From NCBI RefSeq assembly GCF_040954835.1, contig NC_090706.1, positions 21,585,148 through 21,649,147 of the forward strand: a stretch of 64,000 nt of DNA. Reading direction: 5' to 3'. How positions within the stretch are numbered: the stretch's first letter is position 1; the number at the start of each line of letters is the position of its first letter. Below the pieces are notes generated by a model. That model searched no databases and had not been told where the DNA came from. It saw only the letters and a program-made list of their open reading frames with translations. Below are positions 1 to 11,770 of the stretch, piece by piece. This stretch comes from Lepisosteus oculatus (Eukaryota > Chordata > Actinopteri > Semionotiformes > Lepisosteidae). The position numbers and the translations under genes are program-made.

Positions 1-522
1 CTCTTGACAAAAGAGCTGACACGTATTATGTGTGGAGAAAAGGCTGCTAAACAGCTCAACCTGTTCCCCCTCCGAAAGACACAGTCACTCATACAATTAT
101 TGATATGGCGGATATCAAAAGTACACTGATAGAGCATGTTAAGATGACCAGATGCTTTTCACTGCAATTAGATGAGTCTGTAGATGTCGTTGAGTTGGCC
201 ATTTTGCTCGTTTACGTTAGATAGGAGTTTGAGGGTACGTCCCATGAGGACTTTCTGTTCTGTAAGCCAACAGGAACTAAGGGGGAGCATATATTTCAGC
301 TTCTGAATGAATTTATCGAAGAGAATGGCATCAACTGGATCAAATGTATCAGAGTTTGTACGGACGGTGATGCGGCGATGATAGGCCGACACAGTGGTGT
401 AGTTGCACAAATTAGAAAGGTTGCTCCACAAATGAAGAGGCCTTTGCCATCAAGAAAATGCCTGACAATTTAAAATCTGTTAGACTCTTTTGTGAATTGT
501 ATCAAGGCTTGACCGATGAATT
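1..522 (+). pseudogene. hAT-like transposase (ZBED5/SCAND3-type) fragment
   Basis: Translation on the plus strand gives consecutive blocks that read like the domesticated hAT transposases of the ZBED5/SCAND3 group. The blocks are ELTRIMCGEKAAKQLN near 17-60, FSLQLDESVDVVELAILLVY at about 157-216 (holding the conserved LDES-D block that contains a catalytic aspartate), FLFCKPTGTKGEHIF, WIKCIRVCTDGDAAMIG, and a downstream IKKMPDNLKSV block. The frame is broken by an in-frame stop near 223 and by shifts near 60-100 and 430-490. Neither end of the transposase is present: it runs off the left edge and stops before the LTR-like sequence that starts near 544. It is a dead fragment. Family assignment rests on motif recall, not a search. 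Confidence 0.7.
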
Positions 523-543
523 AGTTAGTTAATTAGTTAAGAT

Positions 544-965
544 TGTTGGGTAACATTGTGCACACGTAGTTTGTCTTCATATTAGAAACACTAGTTTAGT
601 ACGGGTGAGTGCCTTTTGTCTTGTATGGTTTTTGGGTAGTCAGTGTAGGTTAGCTAGAGCGTTAGAAGACGCCGAAGACCGGGTCTTTCGGGTTTTGTTT
701 TGTAGTTAGGTTAGCTTCCCCTCACTTAATTAACCGGTTCCATTTTGTTTGTAATTTTCATTCCTTTGGCACCACTCATATTTCCTTTTCCCGAATTAGT
801 GTTTTCCTTTACCCCCAAACCAGTCACCTATTCAAATTGTACATCTGATTACCTATCCAAATTCATTACAACTCTCTTTTCCCCACACCAAAGATTTCTC
901 CCTGCATGCCTGGAATTCCTTAATGTCGCACTCCATATACTCCTAGACTATAGGGGTGTGTAACA
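544..965 (+). repeat. candidate 5' LTR of a Ty3/gypsy relic
   Basis: The segment opens with TGTTGGGTAACA and closes with GTGTGTAACA, so it has the TG...CA form of an LTR. It is followed after four bases by a primer-binding-site-like sequence, and gag/pol remnants follow on the same strand. No second copy was found at the other end of the relic, so the boundaries cannot be confirmed by comparing LTRs. Confidence 0.4.
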
Positions 966-969
966 TTAT

Positions 970-987
970 TGGGGGCTTGTCCAGGAT
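970..987 (+). promoter_or_regulatory. candidate primer-binding site (tRNA-Pro type)
   Basis: The 18 bases TGGGGGCTTGTCCAGGAT differ at two positions from the tRNA-Pro primer-binding site known from gammaretroviruses. They sit four bases after the TG...CA segment, where reverse transcription of an LTR element would be primed. Assignment is by recalled similarity. Confidence 0.45.
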
Positions 988-2497
988 CTATTCCACTCCC
1001 CCCCTCCCCTGTTTGTTTGGGTTTTCACAATTTTGGGTTGTAGGAACTTTTTTTGGCATTTGTATTGTTGCACATTTGGATCGGATAGTTTTGTTGGTAT
1101 TTTGAATAAGGTCTGGTATTGCATTCCAATTTGAGGATTGTGTTTTGTCAAAGTAATTATAAATACTTTTGATTTGCAAAAATTCATGGACGAACCTTCC
1201 TTGGAGCAATTGGAAAGGTGAAGGAAGGATGAATTGCTCCAGATTGCGGTAATTTCTTAAAAGGGGTATTAAGATAATTGTATTTGAGAAGTTGGCAGAA
1301 TTACAGATCTTTGCACTTGTGAGCAAGGACGTCAGTTCAGGCAGAAGTTTTGTAACCTGAAGAAAGGGTCAGGACAAACTTGTGGAATTCGCCAGAGAGA
1401 AGGGATCTCTTTGACAAATGGTGTGTAGTGAACAAAGTGACCAATTTTAACTCGTTACAAGAGTAAATTTTAGTAGAGGATTTTTAAAATAATTTGCCAT
1501 AGCAAATAGCTGTTTATTTAAATGAGCAAAAGGTTATGTCGCTTTCACAAGTAGCAGTGTTAGCAAACAAGTTTGGGCTCATCCACAAAAATGTCTTTAC
1601 GTCAGCATCCACGGAATAGCTCTGCCTAAACCTAAAATACAATTTAGAGAAAATCCGATTACAATTAAAGCATCGCGTTCGACAGAAACACGCAAATATT
1701 TCTATTGTCGCAGAAAAGGTCATATCATTGCTGATTGTACGGCCCTTAAGTGTAAACAAAATGCTCAGCAAGCTAAAAGTGTTGGGGTTAGCAAGACTAT
1801 TTCCAGAGATACTACTTCTTTGATTAATAAAATTGATACACCAGATCCTAGTTATGAACTGTTCATTTTAAAAGTATTGGTTTTGTTAACAGGAGAACAT
1901 GGAATCAAACAGAAATTCAAATACTAAGGGACACTGGAGCAGCCCAATCCTTTATCATTGTTGACACATTTCCATTTTCAGACGAAAGCTCTTGTAACTC
2001 TAGCATACTAATTCAAGGAATCGAAATGGGAATTGTGAAGGTACCCTTGCATAGAGTTTATTTGAACTGTGATTTACAGTAATTAAGGGATTCGTGAAGG
2101 TTGGTATCCGACCTTCATTACCAATAAAAGGTATAAGATTTATACTAGGAAGTAACCTTGCTGTTGGAAATGCAAAGCCAGTGTTAGAAACTTGATGAAC
2201 CAGAAATTCATGCTCACAATGAACTCGTAGAACAATTTCCTGATGCATTTCCTACGTGTGCAGTTACTCGTGCTCAAAGACATTAGGTGACTTAGTAGAT
2301 TTGTATGAAGCTTTTTTAGTAAATGAGGATAAGAAACAGATCTCTTCAAAAAGATTAGATGTTGGATTGAGTGTTCTGAATAATGAAATAAAAGGGAAAT
2401 TATCTCAAGAACAGTTAGCAGCTGCTCAAAAAGTGGTCCTACTTTAGCTAAATGTTTCTCTTCTGTAATTAGTCTCAAGGAAGCTAAAGAGAAGAAA

Positions 2498-2818
2498 ATG
2501 GCTTATTTCATGGAAGACAGGTTACTTATAAGAAAATGGTGTTCAGATACTACAGCAGATCTGGACTGGAATGTAGTATTCCAGATAGTGATACCATTAG
2601 GCAATCGTAAACAAATACTTGCTCTCATCCATGATCACCAATTATTGGGTCATTTGGGAACCACGAAAACATACAATCAAATCCTTAGACATTTCTTTTG
2701 GCCTGGTTTGAAGTTTGTAAAGAATGTCGTACAGTACAAGCCACCATACTGGAAAACCAAATCAGGTGATTCCACCTGCTCCGTTGTACCCAATTCCAGT
2801 TATTGGCGAACCTTCTGA
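2498..2818 (+). pseudogene. integrase N-terminal fragment of the gypsy relic
   Basis: This open stretch carries the integrase zinc-binding region (HDHQLLGHLGTTKTY and FFWPGLKFVKN), followed by a sequence in which the usual two cysteines cannot be seen. The catalytic-core start VDCVGPLPKSKSG lies just downstream in another frame at about 2830-2870. The initiating Met is probably not meaningful; the piece is part of a decayed polyprotein. Confidence 0.65.
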
Positions 2819-3281
2819 ACATTGTCATTGTTGATTGTGTTGGTCCGTTACCAAAATCTAAATCTGGAAATCAATTTTTGTTAACAATCATGTGTGATGC
2901 TACAAGGTTCCCGGAAGCAATTCCACTTTAATTAAACTTTAAAAATTACTGCGTCTAGTGTTATTAAGGCACTCATTAAGTTCTTTTCAATGTTCAGCTT
3001 ACCAAAAATAGTACAGTCTGATCAAGACACAAATTTTATATCAAGACTTTTTACACAAGTATTGCAGGAAGGCAAATCTTTCATTTCACCAAACGATTAA
3101 ATCTATGTTAAGAAAGTACTGTCATGAAACAGGAAAAGATTGGGATGAAGGCATTCAATTAATATTATTTGCAGTTTGAGAATCTATACAAGAATCTCTG
3201 GGTTTTAGTCCCACAGAAATTATATTCGGACATACATCCATTAAAAGTGTTAAAGGAGATAATGCTTGCTATGTACAGTAC

Positions 3282-3659
3282 ATGCTACATAATGCTTGTT
3301 CATTAGCAAGGAAGACATTAGGAGTGGTGCAGAAAGGCATGAAACGGTGTCACGGCAAGAAAGCTGTTGTCCACATATTTAAACCTGATGACAAAGTTTT
3401 AGTTATTCTACCCATTCCTGGTTCTGCCCTTTCAGCACTTACTTCTGGACAGTACACAATAGTAGATACAGATTATGTTATTCGAACTCCTGACTGCAAG
3501 AGACAGACTCGAGTGTGTCATGTAAATATGTTGAATGCTTATGTGAATAGAGAGACTTCGGAAGATAGTGATGTAGACAAGACTACAATGTCCGCTGTCT
3601 CATTTGCATTTAGATTACATAATGCACCTGCCACTTTCCAGAGGCTAGTCAACTGCTAA
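3282..3659 (+). pseudogene. integrase C-terminal/RT junction fragment
   Basis: The first part matches the GPY/F-type integrase tail of fish gypsy elements (DDKVLVILPIPGSALSAL ... VCHVNMLNAY). Only a short acidic linker separates it from an RT block with RLHNAPATFQRLVN. In related elements a spacer plus the fingers and first palm half of RT should lie between these, so an internal deletion of several hundred bases is inferred. This fragment is the direct evidence for integrase lying ahead of RT. Confidence 0.68.
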
Positions 3660-4197
3660 AGGTTTAGCAGAAGTACAAAATTGTAATGCATACTTGGATG
3701 AGAGTTATGTATTTGATGGACTGGAAGGGACAAGTGGCCTTGTTAAAATTGATGTTTGAGCATCTAGAGAAGGCAAATCTAATGCTCAACCTCGCAAAAG
3801 GTGATTTCGGAAAAGCCACTGTGTGTTACTTAGGAAAACAGGTTGGACAACGTCAAGTTAGAAAAAAAAAGAAGCTAAGATATCCACCATATATGAGTTC
3901 CAAGTTAGACTTTTAGGTATGGCTAGATAGAGGTTTTTGTAAAAAAAATAAAAATGTACTAAACCCACTGACAAGTTTACTTAGCCCAAACAAAACATTC
4001 ACCTGGTCCAAAGAATGTCAGCATTGATTTGAGAGTGTGAAAGCTCTTTTGTGTAGTATTCCGGTACTTGCCGCCCCTGATTTCTCTTTACCATTTAAAT
4101 TGGAGTTTGATGCAAGCATTGTGGGAGCAGGAGCAGTATTACAGGAGGATAAGAATGGACTTTTCGAAAAAGAACTGATAAACATCAGTTAAATTAT

Positions 4198-4436
4198 TTG
4201 ACAATTGAGAAAAAAGCTTTTGAGGTATTTCTCTCTTTAGAGTATTTTGAAGTTTATGTAGGTTCTAGCCACCTACCTGTAATTGTTTACAATGACCATA
4301 ACCCTTTGGTGTTTCTGCACCGTATGTATAATCAAAATCAGCGTCTGATGTGCTGGTCTTTGATTATCCAGAATTATAATTTGGAAATTCTCCACAACAG
4401 AAGGAAATGTGTTGGCTGATGCCCTTTCAAGAGTTT
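4198..4436 (+). pseudogene. RNase H fragment of the gypsy relic
   Basis: The residues LTIEKKAFEVFLSLEYFEVY, the VYNDHNPLVFLHRM block and the closing ADALSRV-like block after a frame change near 4415 are typical of the RT-connected RNase H of Ty3/gypsy elements. The upstream part (FKLEFDASIVGAGAVLQEDK, about 4094-4150) is in another frame. No integrase follows, consistent with integrase having been encoded upstream. Confidence 0.68.
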
Positions 4437-4683
4437 AAAGAAGATTTGTTTTTCTTTGTGTTTTCCATTTGTACAAATATTAGATGTTTGTTTTTATGTT
4501 TGTTTTGTTTCTGTGTTCCACACTTCCTGACTTTGGTTGTTCTCCCTCCCCATTGGTTCATTGATTCATCCACTTTGCCATAATACGTCATTCGTAATCA
4601 GCTTCTAGACCAATCCGAACTCAGCTTCTTTGGTATTTAACTTGGAGGTTTTCTGAATGTTTGGGGGCCTTTCACTCGACTTT
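4437..4683 (+). other. 3' tail of gypsy relic, possible truncated LTR
   Basis: This T-rich stretch follows the RNase H remnant and contains a TATA-like TATTTAAC near 4635. It shows no clear similarity to the candidate 5' LTR at 544-965. It could be the start of a diverged or different LTR cut off by the repeat at 4684, or simply untranslated tail. Confidence 0.25.
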
Positions 4684-4918
4684 GATTCTGATAAGATAAG
4701 ATCACTTTATTGGCCATATACAATTTCTTGTATTAAGAATGTGTCTTTTCGCATACCCCAACTTGCTCTCCATGAAACACACAGACAGGGAGAGAAGCTT
4801 GGGTTTAGAGCGCAGGGTCAGTCATTCATACAGCGCCCCTGGAGCAGTTGAGGTTAAGGGCCTTGCTCAGGGGCCCAACGGAGTAGGATTCCTCTGCCAG
4901 CCGTGGGATTTGAACCAT
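4684..4918 (+). repeat. fish interspersed repeat (ataagataagatcactttattgg type)
   Basis: The sequence runs from a GATAAGATAAGATCACTT start to CAGCCGTGGGATTTGAACC. It includes GCCTTGCTCAGGGGCCCAAC, a string I recall as abundant in fish genomes as a LINE-tail or SINE-like repeat. The family name is not certain. Confidence 0.6.
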
Positions 4919-5175
4919 CCTATCTGTGTGGAGTTTGTACATTCTCCTTAGTGCTCTGATTTCTTTTGAAAATATACTGGTAGGTTTATTAGGTTGATTG
5001 TTAATTGTCAAAATTAGAATTAAAAAAAACTAGTCCCAAGTATGAGAGTATGCGTGTCTGCCCTGCGATGGACTGGCATCCCATTCAGCATGTACCCTGC
5101 CTTGTGCCAATAGCTTGCTAGGATAGGCTCCAACTGCCCCGTAACCTGAATTGAAAGGCAGAATTCAGGTTAGGT
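4919..5175 (+). repeat. tRNA-SINE with L2-like tail, diverged 3' part
   Basis: The segment contains the ordered words of a repeat seen many times in this window: TGTGTGGAGTTTG, TACTGGTAGG, CTGCCCTGCGATGGACTGGC, ACCCTGCCTTGTGCC and GATAGGCTCCA. It directly abuts the preceding repeat, and a tRNA-like head is not visible. Confidence 0.6.
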
Positions 5176-8100
5176 TGAATTGGACCCTGAAGTTGCCTAA
5201 CCTTACTAGGTATGAACACTTGTGGGAACTCAGGCTCCCTTTTCTTTATCTCTTACTTCAAAAGAATTAATACTCAAAATAAAATAACTTAAAAAGTACA
5301 AATTTAAAAAGAAAAGACTAGAACAAATTTAATAAAGTCTATTAAAATATTCACAAAATCTATCCAAGGGAACTTTTCCTGATTAACACACAAGGATATG
5401 GAACCCACATAGAAAATGCACTTAAGATGCTTTGAGGAGATTACTATGGAAGATGTTGGTACCTTAACATTTTTAAATATCTTTTCATTAATTGATTGTA
5501 AAGGTAACAAAACAAAGATTGGCAACACTACAAAAAGGAGGCTTACACATCAATTAAACTAACCAAAATCTAAAAATCTAAATTTAAAAAGTAATATATC
5601 CATATTTCTTTCCACCAGAGCAATCTCTTAAATGAATGTAACTATGTGCTACTGTACTTTTTGCTATTACCCTCATCAAAACATGTTTTAAAATTAAATA
5701 TAACCTGTTCTCCTAACAAGATAGCTTCATTTCATTTTAGATGATTGTGCGTAACATCAGCAGTTTAATTTCTCTTGTAAAATAAAAAGGCAATGATAAA
5801 ATAAAAAATTACAAAGAAACTTAAAGAAATACCCATTATATGAAACCTGAGTAGAAGACTCAGTTAGAAGGTAGTAGTCAGGTTCATTAGCATACTGTAT
5901 ATAAGCAAAACTGCATATATTCAGAATATCCCCTTAGACTCTCCTATTCCCCTCCCTTAAACAAGTAAAATCAATTCTAAGTGTATACACAGTACAGTAA
6001 GTAGTATATGTATGTTAAAGTATCATGAAAACAGTAATACAGCAAATACAGTACTGTACAGTGTACAAAATAGATCTAATTAAAATTTAATAATAATAAA
6101 ATGCAAGGAACACAGCAGATTCATAGCTCAAAGAATCAAAGATTCATTCCAGATACATACAGTCGCCAAACTGGTCACCATTGTTGTTACTTCTCCTTCA
6201 TACTTTATTCAGTTTATGAGCCATATTGAGAGTGATTCCGCACAATAAAGCACCAGCATGTTATAGGCTTTGTAACTAGTTCCCAAACCATAGTGTAGCC
6301 CAGGTGTGTTCCGCGCCAGATTTTAATTTGTGACATTTCCATCATACTTGATTTTTTTATTTATTTTGTCTCGCTGACCATGTAGATACAAATTTACATT
6401 AGAATACTTTGTGTAAAACACAAGTCTACTGCATGAATTGCACATACTGAAAAAAATAATGTACAACAAATGGAAAAAATAGTGTGACAGTCATGGCTCC
6501 TCTAGGGGATTCAAGCTATCTTTTTGTCTGCCCTTCTGGTCCTTATGCCAGCCAGCACTTGGCCAGATGTGATTGTCTAAGCCTTTCATTTTGCATTCCT
6601 TCCTTTTATATAATAATTTCACTGAAATCAGTAAAATGCTTAAAATAGGAAACTTCATCCTTGTTGACCAATTATACAGAAAGATGAGACTAAACAGTAT
6701 AATTACTCATGGTATTAAGGCAACTAAATGGTATGTGATCATTTTGTTGTTGTAAGCAAGAATCATTTCCATTTATTGGCTATTTATTTGTACACTTAAA
6801 GGATATTCAAAAATAACAATGGACTGTCTTGGAAAAATCAATTAAACAATTAGAGCATGTTCACTTACCAGCTGGTAAATTACACCATGATAGCAGATAG
6901 GCTGTACAAGAAGAAATAATTATAATTAGAATATAATTTCTTGTCATGTTATTTTGGGCTGGGATAAACTAATACATTTAAAGAGGGCGAAAATCATGAA
7001 TTCTTTATAATATTTGAAGGCTAATAAAATAGTAATAATAGTTTATGAGTGCTATAGCCTGTTACAAAGACTTCTGTGCTGCCCATGCCTTTGTCTTCTG
7101 AGACTCTCCTCACATTTTTGTTGTATTCATTGGACTGAGCTCCAAATAACAATCAGGAAAGTGATAATCTTCTCTGTCCCCTGGTGTCTCTTCTGCTTTT
7201 TCACTGTTTCTTTGAAGTTCAACTGTGGTCATTCACCATGCTTATGCCAGTGGCGATGACATAACCTTTGGACTGCTACAACTGCCAACCCAAACATAAT
7301 CTATTCTACCTTCTTCCCATGTTTATTTCTTCTTTCAATATTCTTTCTCAGTTTGTATCTGTTTTTTTCATTCTGCTTCCTCTTATTATACTGCACTACT
7401 CACTCCTTGAATTTCAAGCCATGCTCCTTCTTCTACCTGAAAAATTTATTTAATTTCACTTTTTTTCTCCTGCACTCTCTTCAGCTTCAGTTCTCCTGCA
7501 TCGAAACTGATCCTCCTTGTCCTCTGCTGCTCCTGATGCCTTCTTCTCAGCCCCAGGTCTGTCCGCCATCCTACCCCCAGCTCAGTTAGTGAGTGTTCCA
7601 CAGTTTTTAATTCTACCCAGCTTCCACTTTTGCCCCTGTCGTTCCTGACCGCAAGACAACTGCCTTTTACTGTAATGGACTACAAACACAATCCTCCTAT
7701 ATACAGTAGTAATAAAACCAATCAAACAGGTCAATGCATTTATATTTAGTGCACCTAGAGCAATTTCGCTATCAATCCAACACATCACTCAGTTCCTCTA
7801 CCACTAGACATACTCTATCACATTATCTAAAAAAGAATCCAAAGTTCTAATGCTTCTTTACTTGCAGCAAGTAATTCTTTCTCATTGCAAATACGTTTCT
7901 CTAGAGTTCATCTTGATTTAGGCAAGTTGTGCTTGACATCATGGCAAACAGTACCAGCACAATAATGTCATTGTCATAACTTGCTCATAAGCTTTCCAGC
8001 TGAAAACTGGAGAACATTATAATATCCTGCTCACTGGCATACATCAGCAACTGGTTCCTGTACAACTTACGCATTACCTATGTCAATACAGGTATTTCCA

Positions 8101-8460
8101 AGCCTCTGCTGCTTCTGGGTCAGTGCAATAACTTTTTACAAACAGAATTAGAGCCCAAGTCCAGAATCAGTGTCCACAATGTGTAATATACCTAGCTGCC
8201 TGGACGCATTATAAAGACTGCCACAGGTTAATTTTCTCCCAGTAGGTGTTTTCCTCTCTGCTATACCCACACTGTCATATTCCTAAACTGTCAACCACTC
8301 AATAAGCTCAGAATGTGTTCCATTGTATTTCCACAGGAAACCGCATCAGCCGTTCCGGATGCACACCAGCAATGACAAGAGTTCAAAATTAGTCAACATT
8401 AATAAATTCCTCCCTCACTCCCTCACTTCTACTTTCTACTTCCTTTCAACATACAATCAT
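5176..8460. other. AT-rich stretch without recognised genes
   Basis: Only short open frames in AT-rich sequence occur here. The pyrimidine-rich part at 7300-7600 gives hydrophobic translations that are compositional. No conserved protein motif, splice-supported exon or clear repeat family was recognised. Confidence 0.5.
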
Positions 8461-8465
8461 CACTC

Positions 8466-8864
8466 TTGCTGTACTTGTTTAAATCTCAGCTCAAGACAAT
8501 AGATCCTATTATTGTGCCAGTTCTTGGAATCATTCTCGCTTCCAAAGAATTTACACTCTCTCTGCCTCATGACAAGCTTGACCACATTCACTTATATTTT
8601 TCCACCTTCCTGTTAGTTCGGTTTTGCACAAAGAAAACTTCTGTCCGTGCTGATTACTTCTTTTATGCCACACACTTTATGCCCATGGCATTTTTTTGTA
8701 TCTTCTCAAACTTGTATCATCAGAAGCATTCTTATACCACCACACCACTTTTGATTGAAATTGCACTTATCTTTAACAAACTGGAAAGAGCTGTCTTTTT
8801 CTTATTAGTCTTGTCCAAAGAGTTTTATATGGCCCCTTTCATTGGCTTTGGAATCTATTTTTAA
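8466..8864 (+). pseudogene. possible DIRS-type reverse transcriptase remnant
   Basis: The 132-residue frame has an ordered set of residues resembling the RT region of DIRS-like elements: VLGIILASKEFTLSLPHDKL, then a STFL...RFCTKK block, then FYATHFMPM where family members have a G-LNFA-like segment and a proline/glycine turn. These resemble the LGI-LDS...LP-DK...FL...CT...LLG-LNFA series I know from vertebrate DIRS. Catalytic palm motifs are not visible, and no tyrosine recombinase or split repeats were found nearby. The assignment is tentative; chance similarity in AT-rich DNA is the alternative. Confidence 0.4.
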
Positions 8865-8869
8865 GGTCA

Positions 8870-11500
8870 ATGGTTCACAGCTTATTGGCTTTCTCTGAGT
8901 TTACCGTCGCCTCTCATTCATCATTCATCCCTTTATTCAAAAAGTTTTGACACAATTGGAAACAAAAATTGGTCCTTGACCATTTAGATAACATTGACAT
9001 CTATAATTAATTAAGGAACATCCGAGGAGGTCCTTTCAACCTATCATGAAATTCAAACCTTACATCACAGAACACTTCTATTACCTTCTCCATGCTTACC
9101 CTGATACTGCATTAGTGGTTTATGGTCCTGCTTAGTTCTTTTGGGAATCCTAGCCTCCTCATCCTATGGCCAGGAAGTTAGCCCTAAGCCAAGCAATCGA
9201 TGCCAAATTTATGACTAGAGTACCAGAGTACAGATTAATTTAATTAGTACACATTTTGTACTACTGGTATATCTTTAAAAATTACAATTCAGCAGTATGG
9301 TGGAAAATTAAACCACATAAATTAAATTAAAACCACATTTACAAATATCATAGTTTGCTGTATGGCTTGTTTATGAAAAGCATACGTAAAAACACGTGTG
9401 TCTGATTTCACATTATTTGAACTTTGCTTAGTGTTTTAACTTTCATCCTAGGACATACCCTTCACAGGTACTTTGACAACTAATCCACTTTTTTGCTTCA
9501 TTGTAATATTAGGCGTCTTAGGAAAAACATCAGCACTCTTTTGCATTCAGGACACCAGGTATTTCCACTGTTTTGCCTACAACTCTATTTGCTTTCTTTT
9601 CTCAAAACAATAGGTTCAATACCCTAACATAAGACTTAACATTTGTGTAAGTCTGTATAAGCAGAATATATGACAGCAGAATTGCAACGATAGTGGTTCA
9701 TCTGATCTTAGAATGAATACATCTCTAGGAAATAATACATTTCAAGTGAAATTCACTGATAAAGGCTAATGAACAATCCAGGGACAAGCTGTACAAAGAT
9801 CAGGAGATATACAGTAAATGTAAAAAATGTCAAAGACCCTCACTGTGTCTTACAGTGTGGTCCAATTGATTAATAGCACCTAGACACTGCTTAGAACAGA
9901 CTGACTGTCCAAACTTGAGCAGCCATGCAAGGAGAAAACTGCTTAGGGATGACACCATGAGGCCAACTGTGACTTTTCTGTAGCTGAAATGGGAGAAAAT
10001 TCACAGTTCAACAATATCCCAGATGTTCCTAAAAGGAGGTTTTGTTTTTTTTATGATTTACAGGTCTTTAAAAATCTTTCACTAAAAATGACTTCTTTAG
10101 AATAATCAGTGAAACAAGAATTAGACTGCACAAGTAGAAATCACAGAAAGTGCATATTTGTACATACTGTAAAGGAGCCTATCTAGAACAATCTACCTAG
10201 TCATGATGATACCCCTGCTCCTTATAGAAAAAGATGGATTAAGTCATTAGACAATTTAGCTTGCTAGAAGCCAAATATGCTTGATGGGAATAATGGTATT
10301 CTGTTTTAATGTTATTTTCTTAATTGACACACATTATAAAAAGGATAAAAATACATCAATGACTTGATGTATTCCAAAATTGATTGAGTATGGTGATATA
10401 CTGTACAGTACTCTTTTTACCCAGGTCTGACCTACAGTAACTACTGCATTAAAGAGACACTGTTCAAGTAAAAGGGAGGGGATTAAAAATCTTCAGAGCA
10501 ATTAACATAAATTGATGATACATGACACATAAGCTAATGCAATTAAAGATATTGGTTTCACTTGATAATTACGATTACTCATTCCTTACTTATCAATATC
10601 AACTTCAAACCCTAGGTTAATATGTATCTGGATATTAATGGAGAATAGAATCAAGAATTTTAGCAAAAGTATTTACTCAATTTTTAATGCTGAGGACACT
10701 TTTTCTCCATCAAAAAAATCTTAATTTGTTGTTGTTCCAAATTGATAATTTTATCAATTTTGTAAAAACTTTGAAATAAAGTACCTTAATTCATAACACA
10801 TAGATAGATTAAAGAAAAAGAACAAAGATTATACACAAGAGATATTAATGCTAGCAATGATTGTGCTGAGCACACAAGACAAGATTAAACAAATATGTAT
10901 CAAAATGTGTACTTCAACAACAGAATGTTCTTCTAAATAAGAGGGAAATAATACAACAAAAACAATTTCAGAATAAAAGTTTGTTTTGATAAGAATTTTA
11001 TTTTTATGATTATATGATGATTATATACCATAGTGTCCTTCAGTAAAAATGAAATATATTAAACAAAGCTGTAACACTTACCCAAACATAAAGAGAAATG
11101 TCCACTGTTCATCTTATTCAATCTTTTCATTCCTGAGCCAAACATTCATGTGATGTGCCTCTGAGCTAATTCAACTGAGGCACTGGAAAGAGGACTTCTG
11201 AAGAGATGTCAATATATTGTATGCAAATCTTTACACCTGAACAAACAAAATTATTGTTCTTGCTGCTTTCCTACAAGACAGGGTGAGTTAAAGTTCATTT
11301 TGTCTCTTCAGGAGAAAAATAAAAGGATAAAGAAAGTATTTTATAAAATGATCAAGAAAAAATAGGACCCAAAGTGGAAAATAATTAAGTGCAATTGTGA
11401 AAGTGGATTGTAACCGACAACAGAAGACACTTTTTTCCACACAAGGCTGAAGGAGTATAGATCAAACTTCTAACAAGAAATGAATGAACTGGAATGGGGT
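8870..11500. other. AT-rich non-coding stretch
   Basis: No open frame with family resemblance, no splice-supported exon and no named repeat were recognised. The sequence is AT-rich with scattered TACTGTA/ACAGTA words, as elsewhere in this window. Confidence 0.5.
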
Positions 11501-11605
11501 CCAGTTCAGGGTATACCCTGCTTGGCACCTGTTGCTTGCCGGCATATGCTCTGGATTCCTGTGACCCTGAATTGGAAGCACTGGGTAGAAAACACATTAT
11601 GAAAG
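11501..11605 (+). repeat. SINE/L2-like tail fragment
   Basis: The order of words GGGGTCCAGTTCAGGGTATACCC, CTGTTGCTTGCCGGCATATGC and CTGTGACCCTGAATTGGAAGC matches the 3' part of the SINE that recurs in this window. Only this part is present. Confidence 0.55.
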
Positions 11606-11770
11606 ACAACAAGAAGGCAGACAAAGCAAAGGATTTTATTACAGGATTAGAAAAAAAAACATAAAAGGTAGAAAACGTTGCAGAAGTACACTTGTGAAAA
11701 GAATAATCTTCAACAATAAGTACACATCCAATTTCATTAACATATCACAGCATACAGGTACCATATCTGC

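Larger units (their letters stand above)
1630..4436 (+). pseudogene. Ty3/gypsy pol relic, order PR-IN-RT-RH (Gmr1-like)
   Basis: Broken reading frames on the plus strand can be read in order. A degenerate zinc knuckle lies at about 1688-1740 (KYFYCRRKGHIIADC, first Cys replaced by Tyr). An aspartic protease block with DTGA follows at about 1920-1965. Integrase pieces cover about 2500-3560: an HLGTTKTY...FFWPGL zinc-binding part without a recognisable CxxC, a catalytic core part with VDCVGPLPKSKSGNQFLLTI, and a GPY/F-like tail ending CHVNMLNAY. Reverse transcriptase palm pieces are at about 3598-3880 (LHNAPATFQRLVN, then a degenerate YLDD-like AYLDESYVF) and RNase H at about 4000-4436. The part of RT that should lie between 3560 and 3598 is missing. 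Integrase ahead of RT is the order reported for Gmr1-type elements in fish. Many stops and shifts show it is dead. Confidence 0.72.

Noticed and set aside
7353..7589. Hydrophobic frame that might suggest a membrane protein
   Set aside because: The pyrimidine-rich base composition explains the Phe, Leu and Ser content. There is no start context or family match, and overlapping frames look alike.
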